From NCBI GenBank assembly GCA_030726195.1, contig JANREF010000012.1:6420-12040 (forward strand): DNA of 5,621 nucleotides. The letters run 5' to 3'. The DNA comes from Burkholderiaceae bacterium. Lineage in GTDB: Bacteria > Pseudomonadota > Gammaproteobacteria > Burkholderiales > Burkholderiaceae_C. A program made the translations under genes and the position numbers. Positions 1 to 5,621 of this stretch are shown in pieces. The stretch's first letter is position 1. The number at the start of each line of letters is the position of its first letter. Under the pieces are notes generated by a model that ran no database searches, was not told the origin of the DNA, and saw only the letters and a list, made by a program, of their open reading frames with translations.

Positions 1-2246
1 ACGCGTTGCACACGCAGCACGTGTGGCGTGCGCTTGGCGGTGCGCAGCACATCGGCCAAATGACGGCGGTGGCGAACAGCCACGGTGAAGCGCAACTCCA
101 CCTGCGTGCGGTCTGAGCCCATCTCCACGTGCGTGATGTCGGCCTCGGCGCTGGTCAGCGCTGCGGCCACGCGAGCCAAAATACCTTTGCCGTTGTCGAC
201 GGTGACCAACACCTTGGACTCGAACGCGCGCGTGGGCTCCTCCGCCCAATCTACCTCTAAGAAACGCTCTTTATCGCGTTGCAGCAAGCGCCGCCCGGTG
301 GGGCACTCATCGGTGTGCACCGCCAAGCCTTCACCACGGCCGAGATACCCCACAATTTTGTCGCCAGGAATCGGGCTGCAGCAATGCGCGTATTGCACGG
401 TGGCACCTTCGCTGCCGTCCAGCGTGAGCACGCCCTGACTGATGGTCTCACCCGTGGGCTGGGAGAAGCGCTCTTGGGTGATGAGCAGCATGTCCGGGCG
501 TGAGCCCAGCTCTATGAGCAAGGCCGTGGTTTTTTTGGCCACCATGCTGGCGATGCGCCTGCCCAAGCCAATGTCGGCCAGCAAGTCGTCGCGGCTTTTG
601 TTGCCGGTGAAGCGCAATACTTTTTCCCACAGCAGCGTGTTGATCTCGCTCTCGTCTGGCAGGTGCGCAATGCCTTCGGCGCGCAAGGCTTGGCGCAGCA
701 TGCGCTCGCCCAGCACGCGCGACTGGTCTTCTTCCATTTGCTTCAAATGGTTGCGAATTTTGGAGCGTGCGCGTCCGGTTTGCACAAAGCTCAACCACGC
801 CGGATTGGGCGTTGACATGCTGGCCGTTGCAATTTCAATGACGTCACCGTTTTGCAGCTCGGAGCGCAGCGGTGCGGGCTCGCCGTTGACAGTGGCCGCA
901 ACTGCGCGCTGCCCCACATCACTGTGGATGGCGTAGGCAAAGTCCACCAAGGTGGCACCGCGCGGCATGGACAAAATTTTGCCTTTGGGCGTGAACACAT
1001 ACACCGAGTCTGGGAACAAGTCGATTTTGATATGGTCCCAAAACTCGGCAGCGTCGCGTGTTTCTTGCTGTATGTCCAAGAGCGACTGCACCCATTGCGC
1101 GCCCAGTTTTTGGCTGTTCTCACCGTTGGGGTCAGAGGCTTTGTACAACCAGTGCGCGGCCACGCCGGACTCTGCCACCACGTCCATATCGGTGGTGCGG
1201 AACTGAATCTCGATGTTGAGACCCGCAGGCCCAACCAAGGTGGTGTGCAAGGACTGGTAGCCGTTCACCTTTGGAATGGCAATGTAGTCTTTGAAGCGCC
1301 CCGGTACGGGCTTGTACATTTGGTGCAGCAACCCCAGTGCGGTGTAGCAGTCGGTGAGCTTGGGCACGATGAGGCGAAAGCCGTACAAGTCGCTCACCTG
1401 CGAGAAGCTCAGGCGTTTGTCGTCCATTTTTTCGTAAATGGAGTACAGCGTTTTTTCGCGGCCTTGCACGTCCGCATAGATGTTGTGGTTGGCCAGTCCG
1501 GTGAGCACTTCTTCCTTTACACGGTCTATCAAGTCGATGCGCCTGCGCCTAGCCTTGGCCACCGCTTTGTCCAGCGTTTGGTAGCGCCAAGGGTGCAAAA
1601 ATCTAAACGATAAATCTTGCAGCTCGCGGTAGGTGACGTTCAGACCCAAGCGATGCGCAATGGGTGCGTAAATGTCGGTGGTTTCGCGAGAGATGCGCGC
1701 CCACTTGTCGCGGGGCATGTCGCCCATGGTGCGCATGTTGTGCAGTCGGTCGGCCAGCTTGATGAGGATGACGCGCACATCGCGCGCCATGGCCAGCAGC
1801 ATTTTTCTAAACGACTCGGCTTGGTTTTCTTCGCGGCTGTCGAACTCGAGCTTGTCCAGCTTGGTCAGGCCGTCTACAAGGTCCGCGACGTTCACGCCGA
1901 AGCGCTCGGCCATTTCTATTTTCGTGACGCCGCAGTCTTCCAGCACATCGTGCATGAGCGCGGCCATGAGGGCTTGTGCGTCCAGCTTCCAGTCGGCACA
2001 CAAACCCGCTACGGCGATGGGGTGTGTGATGTAGGGGGCACCGCTTTTGCGCAGTTGGCCCAGATGGGCTTCATCGGCAAATTTGTAGGCTTTTCGGATG
2101 CCGTCGATATCGCTGTCGCTCAGGTAGTCGAGCTTGCCCAACAGCGCAGCAAAGCTGGCCGCAGCTGCACTTTGCATGGCAGACGCAGCCTCTTGCTTAG
2201 ATGCTTTGGCAGCTTCGCTGATTGTTTCGATTCGACCCATCCCCAT
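1..2246 (-). CDS. spoT: Bifunctional (p)ppGpp synthetase/hydrolase SpoT (Rel/SpoT family), C-terminus cut by window edge
   Basis: Makes ppGpp/pppGpp from GDP/GTP plus ATP and hydrolyses it at the 3' pyrophosphate; cytosolic master of the stringent response. 748 codons are visible with no internal stop; the sequence runs off the edge at LRVQR, where family members normally end within a few residues. Domains in order: HD hydrolase (about 40-195) with R66, H75, the HDxxED motif at 99-104, and D166 and N170 in KLADRLHN, so the hydrolase looks intact; synthetase (about 240-370) with R263, K265, D286, Y330, E346 and RFKD at 317-320, the motif of bifunctional rather than RelA-type enzymes; TGS (about 410-472); helical region; zinc-finger-like CC domain with C622, C623, H644 and C648; ACT from about 675. 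Residue roles are transferred from characterised Rel proteins. The start is ATG at 2246 (weak AGG nine bases upstream); an in-frame ATG two codons later (2240) is the alternative. An upstream terminator separates it from rpoZ. Confidence 0.96.
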   Translation of the reverse strand, partial: MGMGRIETISEAAKASKQEAASAMQSAAAASFAALLGKLDYLSDSDIDGIRKAYKFADEAHLGQLRKSGAPYITHPIAVAGLCADWKLDAQALMAALMHDVLEDCGVTKIEMAERFGVNVADLVDGLTKLDKLEFDSREENQAESFRKMLLAMARDVRVILIKLADRLHNMRTMGDMPRDKWARISRETTDIYAPIAHRLGLNVTYRELQDLSFRFLHPWRYQTLDKAVAKARRRRIDLIDRVKEEVLTGLANHNIYADVQGREKTLYSIYEKMDDKRLSFSQVSDLYGFRLIVPKLTDCYTALGLLHQMYKPVPGRFKDYIAIPKVNGYQSLHTTLVGPAGLNIEIQFRTTDMDVVAESGVAAHWLYKASDPNGENSQKLGAQWVQSLLDIQQETRDAAEFWDHIKIDLFPDSVYVFTPKGKILSMPRGATLVDFAYAIHSDVGQRAVAATVNGEPAPLRSELQNGDVIEIATASMSTPNPAWLSFVQTGRARSKIRNHLKQMEEDQSRVLGERMLRQALRAEGIAHLPDESEINTLLWEKVLRFTGNKSRDDLLADIGLGRRIASMVAKKTTALLIELGSRPDMLLITQERFSQPTGETISQGVLTLDGSEGATVQYAHCCSPIPGDKIVGYLGRGEGLAVHTDECPTGRRLLQRDKERFLEVDWAEEPTRAFESKVLVTVDNGKGILARVAAALTSAEADITHVEMGSDRTQVELRFTVAVRHRRHLADVLRTAKRTPHVLRVQR

Positions 2247-2344
2247 ACTGTAGCGCCTGATCGGTGTACTTGATGATGCGCAGGTTACTTTTCGTGGTCT
2301 CTGTTGGTGGTGTGAGGTGCTTGTTGCGGCTTGGCGTTGCCCAT

Positions 2345-2380
2345 AAAAAAACACCCGGCAGCGCAGCTGAGCGGGTGTTT
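2345..2380 (-). terminator. Intrinsic terminator after rpoZ
   Basis: A perfect 9-bp stem pairs 2349-2357 (aaacacccg) with 2372-2380 (cgggtgttt). The loop contains a further 4-bp helix, 2359-2362 with 2366-2369. Read on the minus strand the hairpin is followed by a run of seven T, from the A run at 2345-2351, part of which belongs to the stem. It lies 46 bases past the rpoZ stop and about 98 bases before spoT. The plus-strand side has only a short interrupted T run, so termination should act mainly on the minus strand. Confidence 0.85.
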
Positions 2381-2426
2381 GTTGTGCGCTGCAGCGTGTA
2401 GGCTGCGCGCGGCCATTGAAGGCGTG

Positions 2427-2630
2427 TTACATGGGCACTTTGCGCAACATTTCCAAGCCGATTTCGCCAGCTGCAATTTCGCGCAAGGCCGTTACGCCTG
2501 GCTTGTTTTTGCTCTCGAGCTTTGGCGCGTGACCTTGGCTCAACATGCGAGCGCGGTAGGTGGCAGCCAGTACGAGCTGGAAGCGGTTGGGGATTTTTTC
2601 CAAACAATCTTCAACGGTGATGCGGGCCAT
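2427..2630 (-). CDS. rpoZ: DNA-directed RNA polymerase omega subunit
   Basis: Small subunit that clamps the beta-prime C-terminal region during RNA polymerase assembly. In Proteobacteria its N-terminus forms part of ppGpp binding site 1. The 67-residue product begins MARITVEDC, matching the conserved omega start, followed by the [16 protein letters not shown] helix and a TALREIAAG segment near the end; it is complete. This start is chosen because it has a GGAG Shine-Dalgarno seven bases upstream and matches the family. An in-frame ATG nine codons earlier (2657) would add residues not found in omega. It follows gmk by 62 bases and ends before a strong terminator, so it is probably the last gene of a yicC-gmk-rpoZ transcript. 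Its length is typical of Comamonadaceae. Confidence 0.97.
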   Translation of the reverse strand: MARITVEDCLEKIPNRFQLVLAATYRARMLSQGHAPKLESKNKPGVTALREIAAGEIGLEMLRKVPM

Positions 2631-2637
2631 GGTTGGA

Positions 2638-2641
2638 CTCC
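2638..2641 (-). promoter_or_regulatory. Ribosome binding site deciding the rpoZ start
   Basis: GGAG on the minus strand with seven bases between it and the ATG at 2630. It supports the 67-residue start rather than the upstream in-frame ATG at 2657. Confidence 0.7.
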
Positions 2642-2692
2642 AATCCAGACAAATCAATAAAAACGAACAGTGCGGGTGATTGAACGGAATGT

Positions 2693-3328
2693 TCAGTCGG
2701 CCAAACCCAAACCAACAAAGGTTTCTGCGCGCAAGCGGCGCTGGGCGGCAAACTTGAGGCGCTGAGAATGAACGATTGCTTTTAAATCGAACAATGCGCG
2801 CTCAAATAACTCATTAATTATAACGTAATCAAAGTGTTGCGCCTGGTCAATTTCAATGCGCGCATTGCTCAGGCGCAGCTCAATCACTTCTTTCGAGTCT
2901 TCGGCGCGGCGCTCTAGGCGTGCGCGCAGCTCGTCCCAGCTGGGCGGCAGTATGAAGATGAGCACGGCGTTGGCGTACAGGTCTTTGATTTGCAGGGCGC
3001 CTTGGTAGTCGATCTCCAGCACCACATCGTGGCCCTGGGCGATTTGCTCATCAATGGCTTTGCGCGAGGTGCCGTAGCTGTTGCTGTGCACCGTGGCCCA
3101 TTCCAAAAACTCGTCGCGCGCGACCATGGCTGCAAACGTGGCTTCGTCCACAAAATGGTACTCGCGCCCGTCTTTTTCCTGGCCACGCGGTGCACGCGTG
3201 GTGTGCGACACGCTGGGGCTGACGCGCGAATCCAGCTCCATCAGGGCTTTGACGAGGCTGGACTTACCCGTGCCGCTGGGTGCGGCCACCACGTAGAGGT
3301 TGCCGGGGTAGTTGAGGGTGTTGGTCAT
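2693..3328 (-). CDS. gmk: Guanylate kinase
   Basis: Phosphorylates GMP (and dGMP) to GDP with ATP, an essential cytosolic step of guanine-nucleotide synthesis and salvage. The 211-residue product is of normal length. The P-loop APSGTGKSS lies at 16-24 (an alanine where many homologues have glycine; I recall the AAPSG form from other betaproteobacteria). The GMP-binding SHTTRAPR lies at 41-48, with the GREYHF segment at 54-59, E76, and Y85 in [19 protein letters not shown] follows at 102-114, then the LERR lid segment. The start at 3328 matches the family N-terminus ([14 protein letters not shown]) and has GAG seven bases upstream. An in-frame ATG at 3382 would overlap yicC and add 18 unrelated residues. 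The gene begins 16 bases after the yicC stop, so the two are very likely cotranscribed. Its product GDP is a substrate for SpoT. Confidence 0.97.
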   Translation of the reverse strand: MTNTLNYPGNLYVVAAPSGTGKSSLVKALMELDSRVSPSVSHTTRAPRGQEKDGREYHFVDEATFAAMVARDEFLEWATVHSNSYGTSRKAIDEQIAQGHDVVLEIDYQGALQIKDLYANAVLIFILPPSWDELRARLERRAEDSKEVIELRLSNARIEIDQAQHFDYVIINELFERALFDLKAIVHSQRLKFAAQRRLRAETFVGLGLAD

Positions 3329-3344
3329 GTGTGTACTCAATGCC

Positions 3345-4256
3345 TTACTCAATGTTTTGCACTTGCTCGCGCATTTGTTCAATCAGCACTTTCATATCGA
3401 CTGAAATACGGGTGAGCGGCAGGCTGGATGACTTGGAGCCCAGGGTGTTGGCTTCGCGGTGCAGCTCTTGAATGAGGAAGTCCAAGCGCTTGCCCAGCTC
3501 ACCACCTTTGGCCATGAGGCGGTCGATTTCGTCGAGGTGTGCGTCTAGGCGGTTGATTTCCTCGGCCACGTCAATGCGAATGGCAAAGGCTGTGGCTTCG
3601 CTGAGCGCGCGGTCGCGTGCGGCTTGCAAGCTGCTGGCGTCGGCTGTGGTGTTGGCGCTGGCATGGGCGTCGCCCAGCGCGGCGTGCCAGCGGTCTAAAA
3701 ACTTTTGCCGTTGTTGCTCAACCAGCTCAGGAATGAGGGGCGTGGCTTGTTGGGCCAAGGCCCGCAGCTGGGCTGTGCGTCCGGTGATCATGGCGCTTAG
3801 GCGCGCGCCTTCTTGGGCCCTGGCCTCTATCAAACCGTCGGTGGCCTCCAGCAGCATGGTCTGCATGCGTTGGGGGAGGTCGGCGGTGTTGTGGTCTGTT
3901 CCGCCTGTCATTTGCATGATGTTGGCCACGCTCAAGGGCGCTGCATTGGGTATGGCCGCGTGTATGGCGGCTTGTACGTCTAGTAGGCGTTGCAAGTCGG
4001 CGCTGTTGGGCAGGCTGACGTTGGCACCCTGACCGCGCTCTAGCCAGGCGCGCACCTCGACTTTGCCGCGCTTGAGACGCTTGGTGAGCGTGTCGCGCAA
4101 GGCGGGCTCGCTGGCACGCAGCTCGTCGCTCAAGCGCAGGCTCAAGTCTAAAAAGCGGCTGTTGACCGAGCGAATTTCCATGCCCAACGCCATAGGGCTG
4201 GACTCGGAGGCGGGGGACTGGCTGCTGGCGTAGCCCGTCATGCTGTAAACGGTCAT
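3345..4256 (-). CDS. yicC: YicC/YloC family endoribonuclease
   Basis: The YicC family has been described as endoribonucleases; in E. coli YicC takes part in decay of the small RNA RyhB with PNPase. The 303-residue product begins [11 protein letters not shown], the typical SMTGxA start, followed by the [14 protein letters not shown] segment at 29-42 of the N-terminal YicC domain. The C-terminal DUF1732-type region spans about 232-303. It contains [31 protein letters not shown] and the family ending REQVQNIE, so the gene is full length. It is a little longer than the roughly 290 residues usual for the family, with a Ser-rich stretch at 11-20. I cannot assign catalytic residues. The ATG at 4256 lacks a strong Shine-Dalgarno; no better in-frame start is evident. 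It appears to head the yicC-gmk-rpoZ transcript and is divergent from rph, as in E. coli. Confidence 0.93.
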   Translation of the reverse strand: MTVYSMTGYASSQSPASESSPMALGMEIRSVNSRFLDLSLRLSDELRASEPALRDTLTKRLKRGKVEVRAWLERGQGANVSLPNSADLQRLLDVQAAIHAAIPNAAPLSVANIMQMTGGTDHNTADLPQRMQTMLLEATDGLIEARAQEGARLSAMITGRTAQLRALAQQATPLIPELVEQQRQKFLDRWHAALGDAHASANTTADASSLQAARDRALSEATAFAIRIDVAEEINRLDAHLDEIDRLMAKGGELGKRLDFLIQELHREANTLGSKSSSLPLTRISVDMKVLIEQMREQVQNIE

Positions 4257-4300
4257 GGCTTGTTCGGTGGCTCAAGAGCCTCATATGCGGTAAGCCCGTC

Positions 4301-4309
4301 ATTATCGCA
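4301..4309 (-). promoter_or_regulatory. Candidate extended -10 promoter for yicC
   Basis: On the minus strand this reads TGCGATAAT: a TGn extension followed by GATAAT, five of six matches to TATAAT. It would give a 5' leader of roughly 35-40 bases before the yicC ATG. No good -35 hexamer is seen at 16-18 bases, which is tolerated for extended -10 promoters. It is the only good sigma-70-like element I see in the 120-base gap. Confidence 0.45.
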
Positions 4310-4329
4310 GGCGCAGCGCAGCCACAGAG

Positions 4330-4366
4330 TTGTGACATGATCTGAGGCTATCGAGTCATGACACAA
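4330..4366. repeat. Imperfect inverted repeat upstream of rph
   Basis: Arms ttgtgacatga (4330-4340) and tcatgacacaa (4356-4366) are complementary at 10 of 11 positions (mismatch 4335/4361), separated by 15 bases. The right arm contains the 8-base palindrome GTCATGAC and touches AAGAG (4365-4369), the weak ribosome-binding site seven bases before the rph ATG. It could be an operator with two half-sites or an mRNA stem-loop affecting rph translation. It is not a terminator because no T run directly follows on the minus strand and rph starts at once on the plus strand. Confidence 0.5.
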
Positions 4367-4376
4367 GAGTATTTTT

Positions 4377-5102
4377 ATGAGCTACCAACGCAATGCCAAC
4401 CGCAGCGCCGACGCGCTGCGCCCCGTTACCATTACCCGCCAATTCACCATACATGCAGAAGGCTCGGTGTTGATTGAGTTTGGCGCGACGCGCGTGTTGT
4501 GTACCGCCTCTGTGGAGGAGCGCGTGCCGCCCCACAAAAAAGGCAGTGGCGAAGGCTGGGTGACCGCCGAGTACGGCATGCTGCCGCGCGCCACCCATAC
4601 CCGCAGCAGCCGCGAAGCCGCCAAGGGCAAGCAAAGCGGGCGCACCCAAGAAATTCAGCGTTTGATTGGACGTTCTTTGCGTGCGGTATTTGACTTGAAA
4701 GCACTGGGCGAGCGCACCATCACCCTGGACTGCGACGTGTTGCAAGCCGATGGCGGCACACGTACGGCGGCCATTACAGGCGCCTTTGTCGCGGCCAGCG
4801 ATGCCGTGGCCCAGCTCATGGCCGCAGGCACGCTCGCAGCGTCACCGATACGCGAGCCCATTGCTGCGATTTCTGTGGGTATCGTGGACGGCACGCCGTT
4901 GCTGGATTTGGAATACACCGAAGACTCGGCTTGCGACACCGATATGAACGTGGTGATGACCGGCTCTGGCCACTTTGTGGAAGTGCAAGGCACGGCAGAA
5001 GGCGCGGCGTTTTCAAGGGCCGAAATGGGCCAATTGCTGGACTTGGCCGAAAAAGGCATTGGCGAGTTGGTGCACATGCAGCAAGCTGCTCTCGCCGCTT
5101 GA
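4377..5102 (+). CDS. rph: Ribonuclease PH
   Basis: Phosphorolytic 3'-to-5' exoribonuclease that trims tRNA 3' ends, releasing nucleoside diphosphates; a hexameric cytosolic enzyme of the PNPase/exosome fold. The 241-residue product is of normal length. Landmarks: [13 protein letters not shown] at 9-21, [21 protein letters not shown] at 28-48, the [24 protein letters not shown] segment at 76-99, the phosphate-binding DGGTRTA at 125-131, and [10 protein letters not shown] at 182-191 whose D183 and D189 fit the catalytic/metal aspartates of the family. The end MQQAALAA resembles the intact family C-terminus, so there is no frameshift of the kind in E. coli K-12 strains. The start at 4377 has AAGAG seven bases upstream. 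I see no convincing promoter, although one must lie in or beyond the gap shared with yicC. The stop codon is the first triplet of a tandem repeat. Confidence 0.97.
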   Translation: MSYQRNANRSADALRPVTITRQFTIHAEGSVLIEFGATRVLCTASVEERVPPHKKGSGEGWVTAEYGMLPRATHTRSSREAAKGKQSGRTQEIQRLIGRSLRAVFDLKALGERTITLDCDVLQADGGTRTAAITGAFVAASDAVAQLMAAGTLAASPIREPIAAISVGIVDGTPLLDLEYTEDSACDTDMNVVMTGSGHFVEVQGTAEGAAFSRAEMGQLLDLAEKGIGELVHMQQAALAA

Positions 5103-5110
5103 TGAGCGGC
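5094..5110 (+). promoter_or_regulatory. Hairpin with the rph stop codon in its loop
   Basis: gccgct (5094-5099) and agcggc (5105-5110) form a perfect 6-bp GC-rich stem. The five-base loop is TGATG, which is the rph stop TGA plus an overlapping ATG. No T run follows, so it is not an intrinsic terminator. The fourth repeat unit carries the same agcggc at 5141-5146 and could pair with the left arm instead. Confidence 0.45.
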
Positions 5111-5147
5111 TTGATGGGTGACTTGATGGGTGGCTTGATGAGCGGCA
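5100..5147 (+). repeat. Tandem array: four copies of a 12-base unit
   Basis: Units at 5100, 5112, 5124 and 5136 read TGATGAGCGGCT, TGATGGGTGACT, TGATGGGTGGCT and TGATGAGCGGCA, consensus TGATGRGYGRCT. The array begins exactly at the rph stop codon. Because 12 is a multiple of three, each copy supplies another in-frame TGA for rph and an ATG in one other frame. Replication slippage is the simplest origin. Confidence 0.9.
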
Positions 5148-5182
5148 CGTATGGCACAGCGCCCGTAAGGGCGTGTTTATGA
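5102..5182 (+). other. Possible 26-codon leader/bridging reading frame between rph and rdgB
   Basis: An open frame whose ATG overlaps the rph stop (TGATG at 5100-5104) and whose TGA overlaps the rdgB start (ATGA at 5179-5182). The first 15 residues come from the tandem repeat (LMGD/LMGG/LMSG), followed by TYGTAPVRACL. No Shine-Dalgarno precedes it, so it could be reached only by ribosomes finishing rph. The peptide has no recognisable family. It may be a coupling device or an accident of a repeat whose length is divisible by three. Confidence 0.2.
5156..5176 (+). promoter_or_regulatory. Hairpin covering the rdgB ribosome binding site
   Basis: cgccc (5160-5164) pairs with gggcg (5169-5173) around a GTAA loop, which fits the stable GNRA tetraloop class. 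With one bulged G (5159) the stem extends by aca (5156-5158) with tgt (5174-5176). The best Shine-Dalgarno for rdgB, AAGGG at 5167-5171, seven bases before the ATG, lies in its loop and 3' strand. The folded form should therefore limit ribosome entry at rdgB. Confidence 0.5.
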
Positions 5183-5621
5183 AGCTGGTGCTGGCATCCA
5201 ACAATGCGGGCAAGCTGGCCGAGTTGCAGGCTTTGTTTGCCCCGCTGGGCGTGACGCTGATGGCCCAAAGTGAGCTCGGTGTGCCTGAGGCGGCCGAGCC
5301 GCACTGCACCTTTGTAGAGAACGCGTTGGCCAAAGCGCGCAATGCGTCGCTGCACACGGGCTTGCCCGCCATGGCCGATGATGCTGGCCTGTGTGTGCAA
5401 GCGTTTGGCGGTCTGCCAGGCGTGGACACGGCGTACTACGCCACGCAGTTTGGCTATGCCAAAGGCGACGACAACAATGTGAAAGCGTTGCTGGAGCAAA
5501 TGGCTGGCATCGACGACCGTCGCGCCGCCTTGGTCAGCACATTGGTGGCCGTGCGTACGGCCAAAGACCCAGAGCCACTCATCGCTGCGGGGCGGGTTGA
5601 AGGCCTGATCACGCGCGAGCC
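5179..5621 (+). CDS. rdgB: RdgB/HAM1 family non-canonical purine NTP pyrophosphatase, 3' part beyond the window
   Basis: Hydrolyses dITP, ITP and XTP to the monophosphate and pyrophosphate, keeping deaminated purines out of DNA and RNA. 147 codons are visible; family members have about 195-200, so roughly the last quarter lies past the right edge, including the usual FGYDP region. Seen: the N-terminal substrate loop SNNAGKLAEL at 7-16, TFVENALAKAR at 44-54, and the catalytic region ADDAGL at 66-71 followed by GGLPGVDTAYYA at 77-88. The usual family wording is ADDSGL; the serine-to-alanine change leaves the two aspartates D67 and D68 in place and I recall it from related Comamonadaceae. The ATG at 5179 has AAGGG seven bases upstream, matches the family N-terminus, and lies 76 bases after rph, so the two are probably cotranscribed. 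Confidence 0.96.
   Translation, partial: MKLVLASNNAGKLAELQALFAPLGVTLMAQSELGVPEAAEPHCTFVENALAKARNASLHTGLPAMADDAGLCVQAFGGLPGVDTAYYATQFGYAKGDDNNVKALLEQMAGIDDRRAALVSTLVAVRTAKDPEPLIAAGRVEGLITRE

Noticed and set aside
852..2273. Two long plus-strand open frames (852-1613 and 1617-2273) opposite spoT
   Set aside because: They lie entirely antisense to spoT, which has clear family motifs throughout. They share one frame and are split by a stop, have His/Val/Gln-rich composition with no recognisable domain, and are expected by-products of the codon bias on the other strand.
2643..2686. Possible rpoZ promoter in the gmk-rpoZ gap (TTCAAT, 17 bases, TTTATT on the minus strand)
   Set aside because: Only three and four of six matches to consensus, no better than chance in this AT-richer gap.
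2679..2697. Palindrome TGAAC-N5-GTTCA straddling the gmk stop, resembling a LexA/SOS-type box
   Set aside because: The spacing does not match the CGAAC-N4-GTTCG box nor the CTGT-N8-ACAG box expected in betaproteobacteria. It lies at a gene end, and rpoZ is not an SOS gene. As a hairpin it is short and has no T run.
4330..4354. TTGTGA and TATCGA as an rph promoter
   Set aside because: The spacing between the hexamers is 13 bases, too short for sigma-70, and the -10 match is poor.
5160..5178. The cgccc-GTAA-gggcg hairpin as an intrinsic terminator between rph and rdgB
   Set aside because: It is followed by TGTTT and then directly by the rdgB start codon, with no proper T run. A role over the ribosome binding site fits better.
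4816..5499. Minus-strand 227-codon frame across rph, the junction and rdgB
   Set aside because: It runs antisense through two well-supported genes. Its PIKPPIKS-like stretch is just the 12-base repeat read backwards, and no family is recognisable.

Overview
The window looks like core chromosome of a betaproteobacterium, most likely order Burkholderiales and family Comamonadaceae. This is judged from protein wording recalled from the family, such as a 67-residue omega subunit starting MARITVEDC and ending LEMLRKVPM, a Gmk with the [11 protein letters not shown]-loop and an RdgB with DDAGL. It is not from any search. I see no mobile element, CRISPR array, tRNA or rRNA.

Left four fifths (1-4256), all on the minus strand, read right to left: yicC (endoribonuclease family), gmk (guanylate kinase), rpoZ (RNA polymerase omega) and spoT/rel (bifunctional ppGpp synthetase/hydrolase, cut by the left edge within a few residues of its C-terminus). 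yicC-gmk are 16 bases apart and gmk-rpoZ 62 bases apart. A strong intrinsic terminator lies between rpoZ and spoT. A candidate extended -10 promoter sits upstream of yicC. Gmk makes GDP, SpoT makes and destroys (p)ppGpp, and omega helps form ppGpp site 1 on RNA polymerase, so the cluster has a common guanine-nucleotide and stringent-response theme.

Right part (4377-5621), plus strand: rph (RNase PH) and rdgB (ITP/XTP pyrophosphatase, cut by the right edge), divergent from yicC across a 120-base gap. That gap holds an 11-base imperfect inverted repeat just before rph.

The genes are ordinary. The unusual part is the 76-base rph-rdgB junction (about 5094-5182). A 12-base unit repeated four times begins exactly on the rph stop codon. 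A hairpin has the rph stop (and an overlapping ATG) in its loop. A 26-codon reading frame made largely of the repeat is linked to rph by TGATG and to rdgB by ATGA, and a second hairpin covers the rdgB ribosome-binding site. Together these could form a translational-coupling device. They could equally be a slippage-born repeat with coincidental open frame. I see no convincing evidence of a wholly new multi-gene system.
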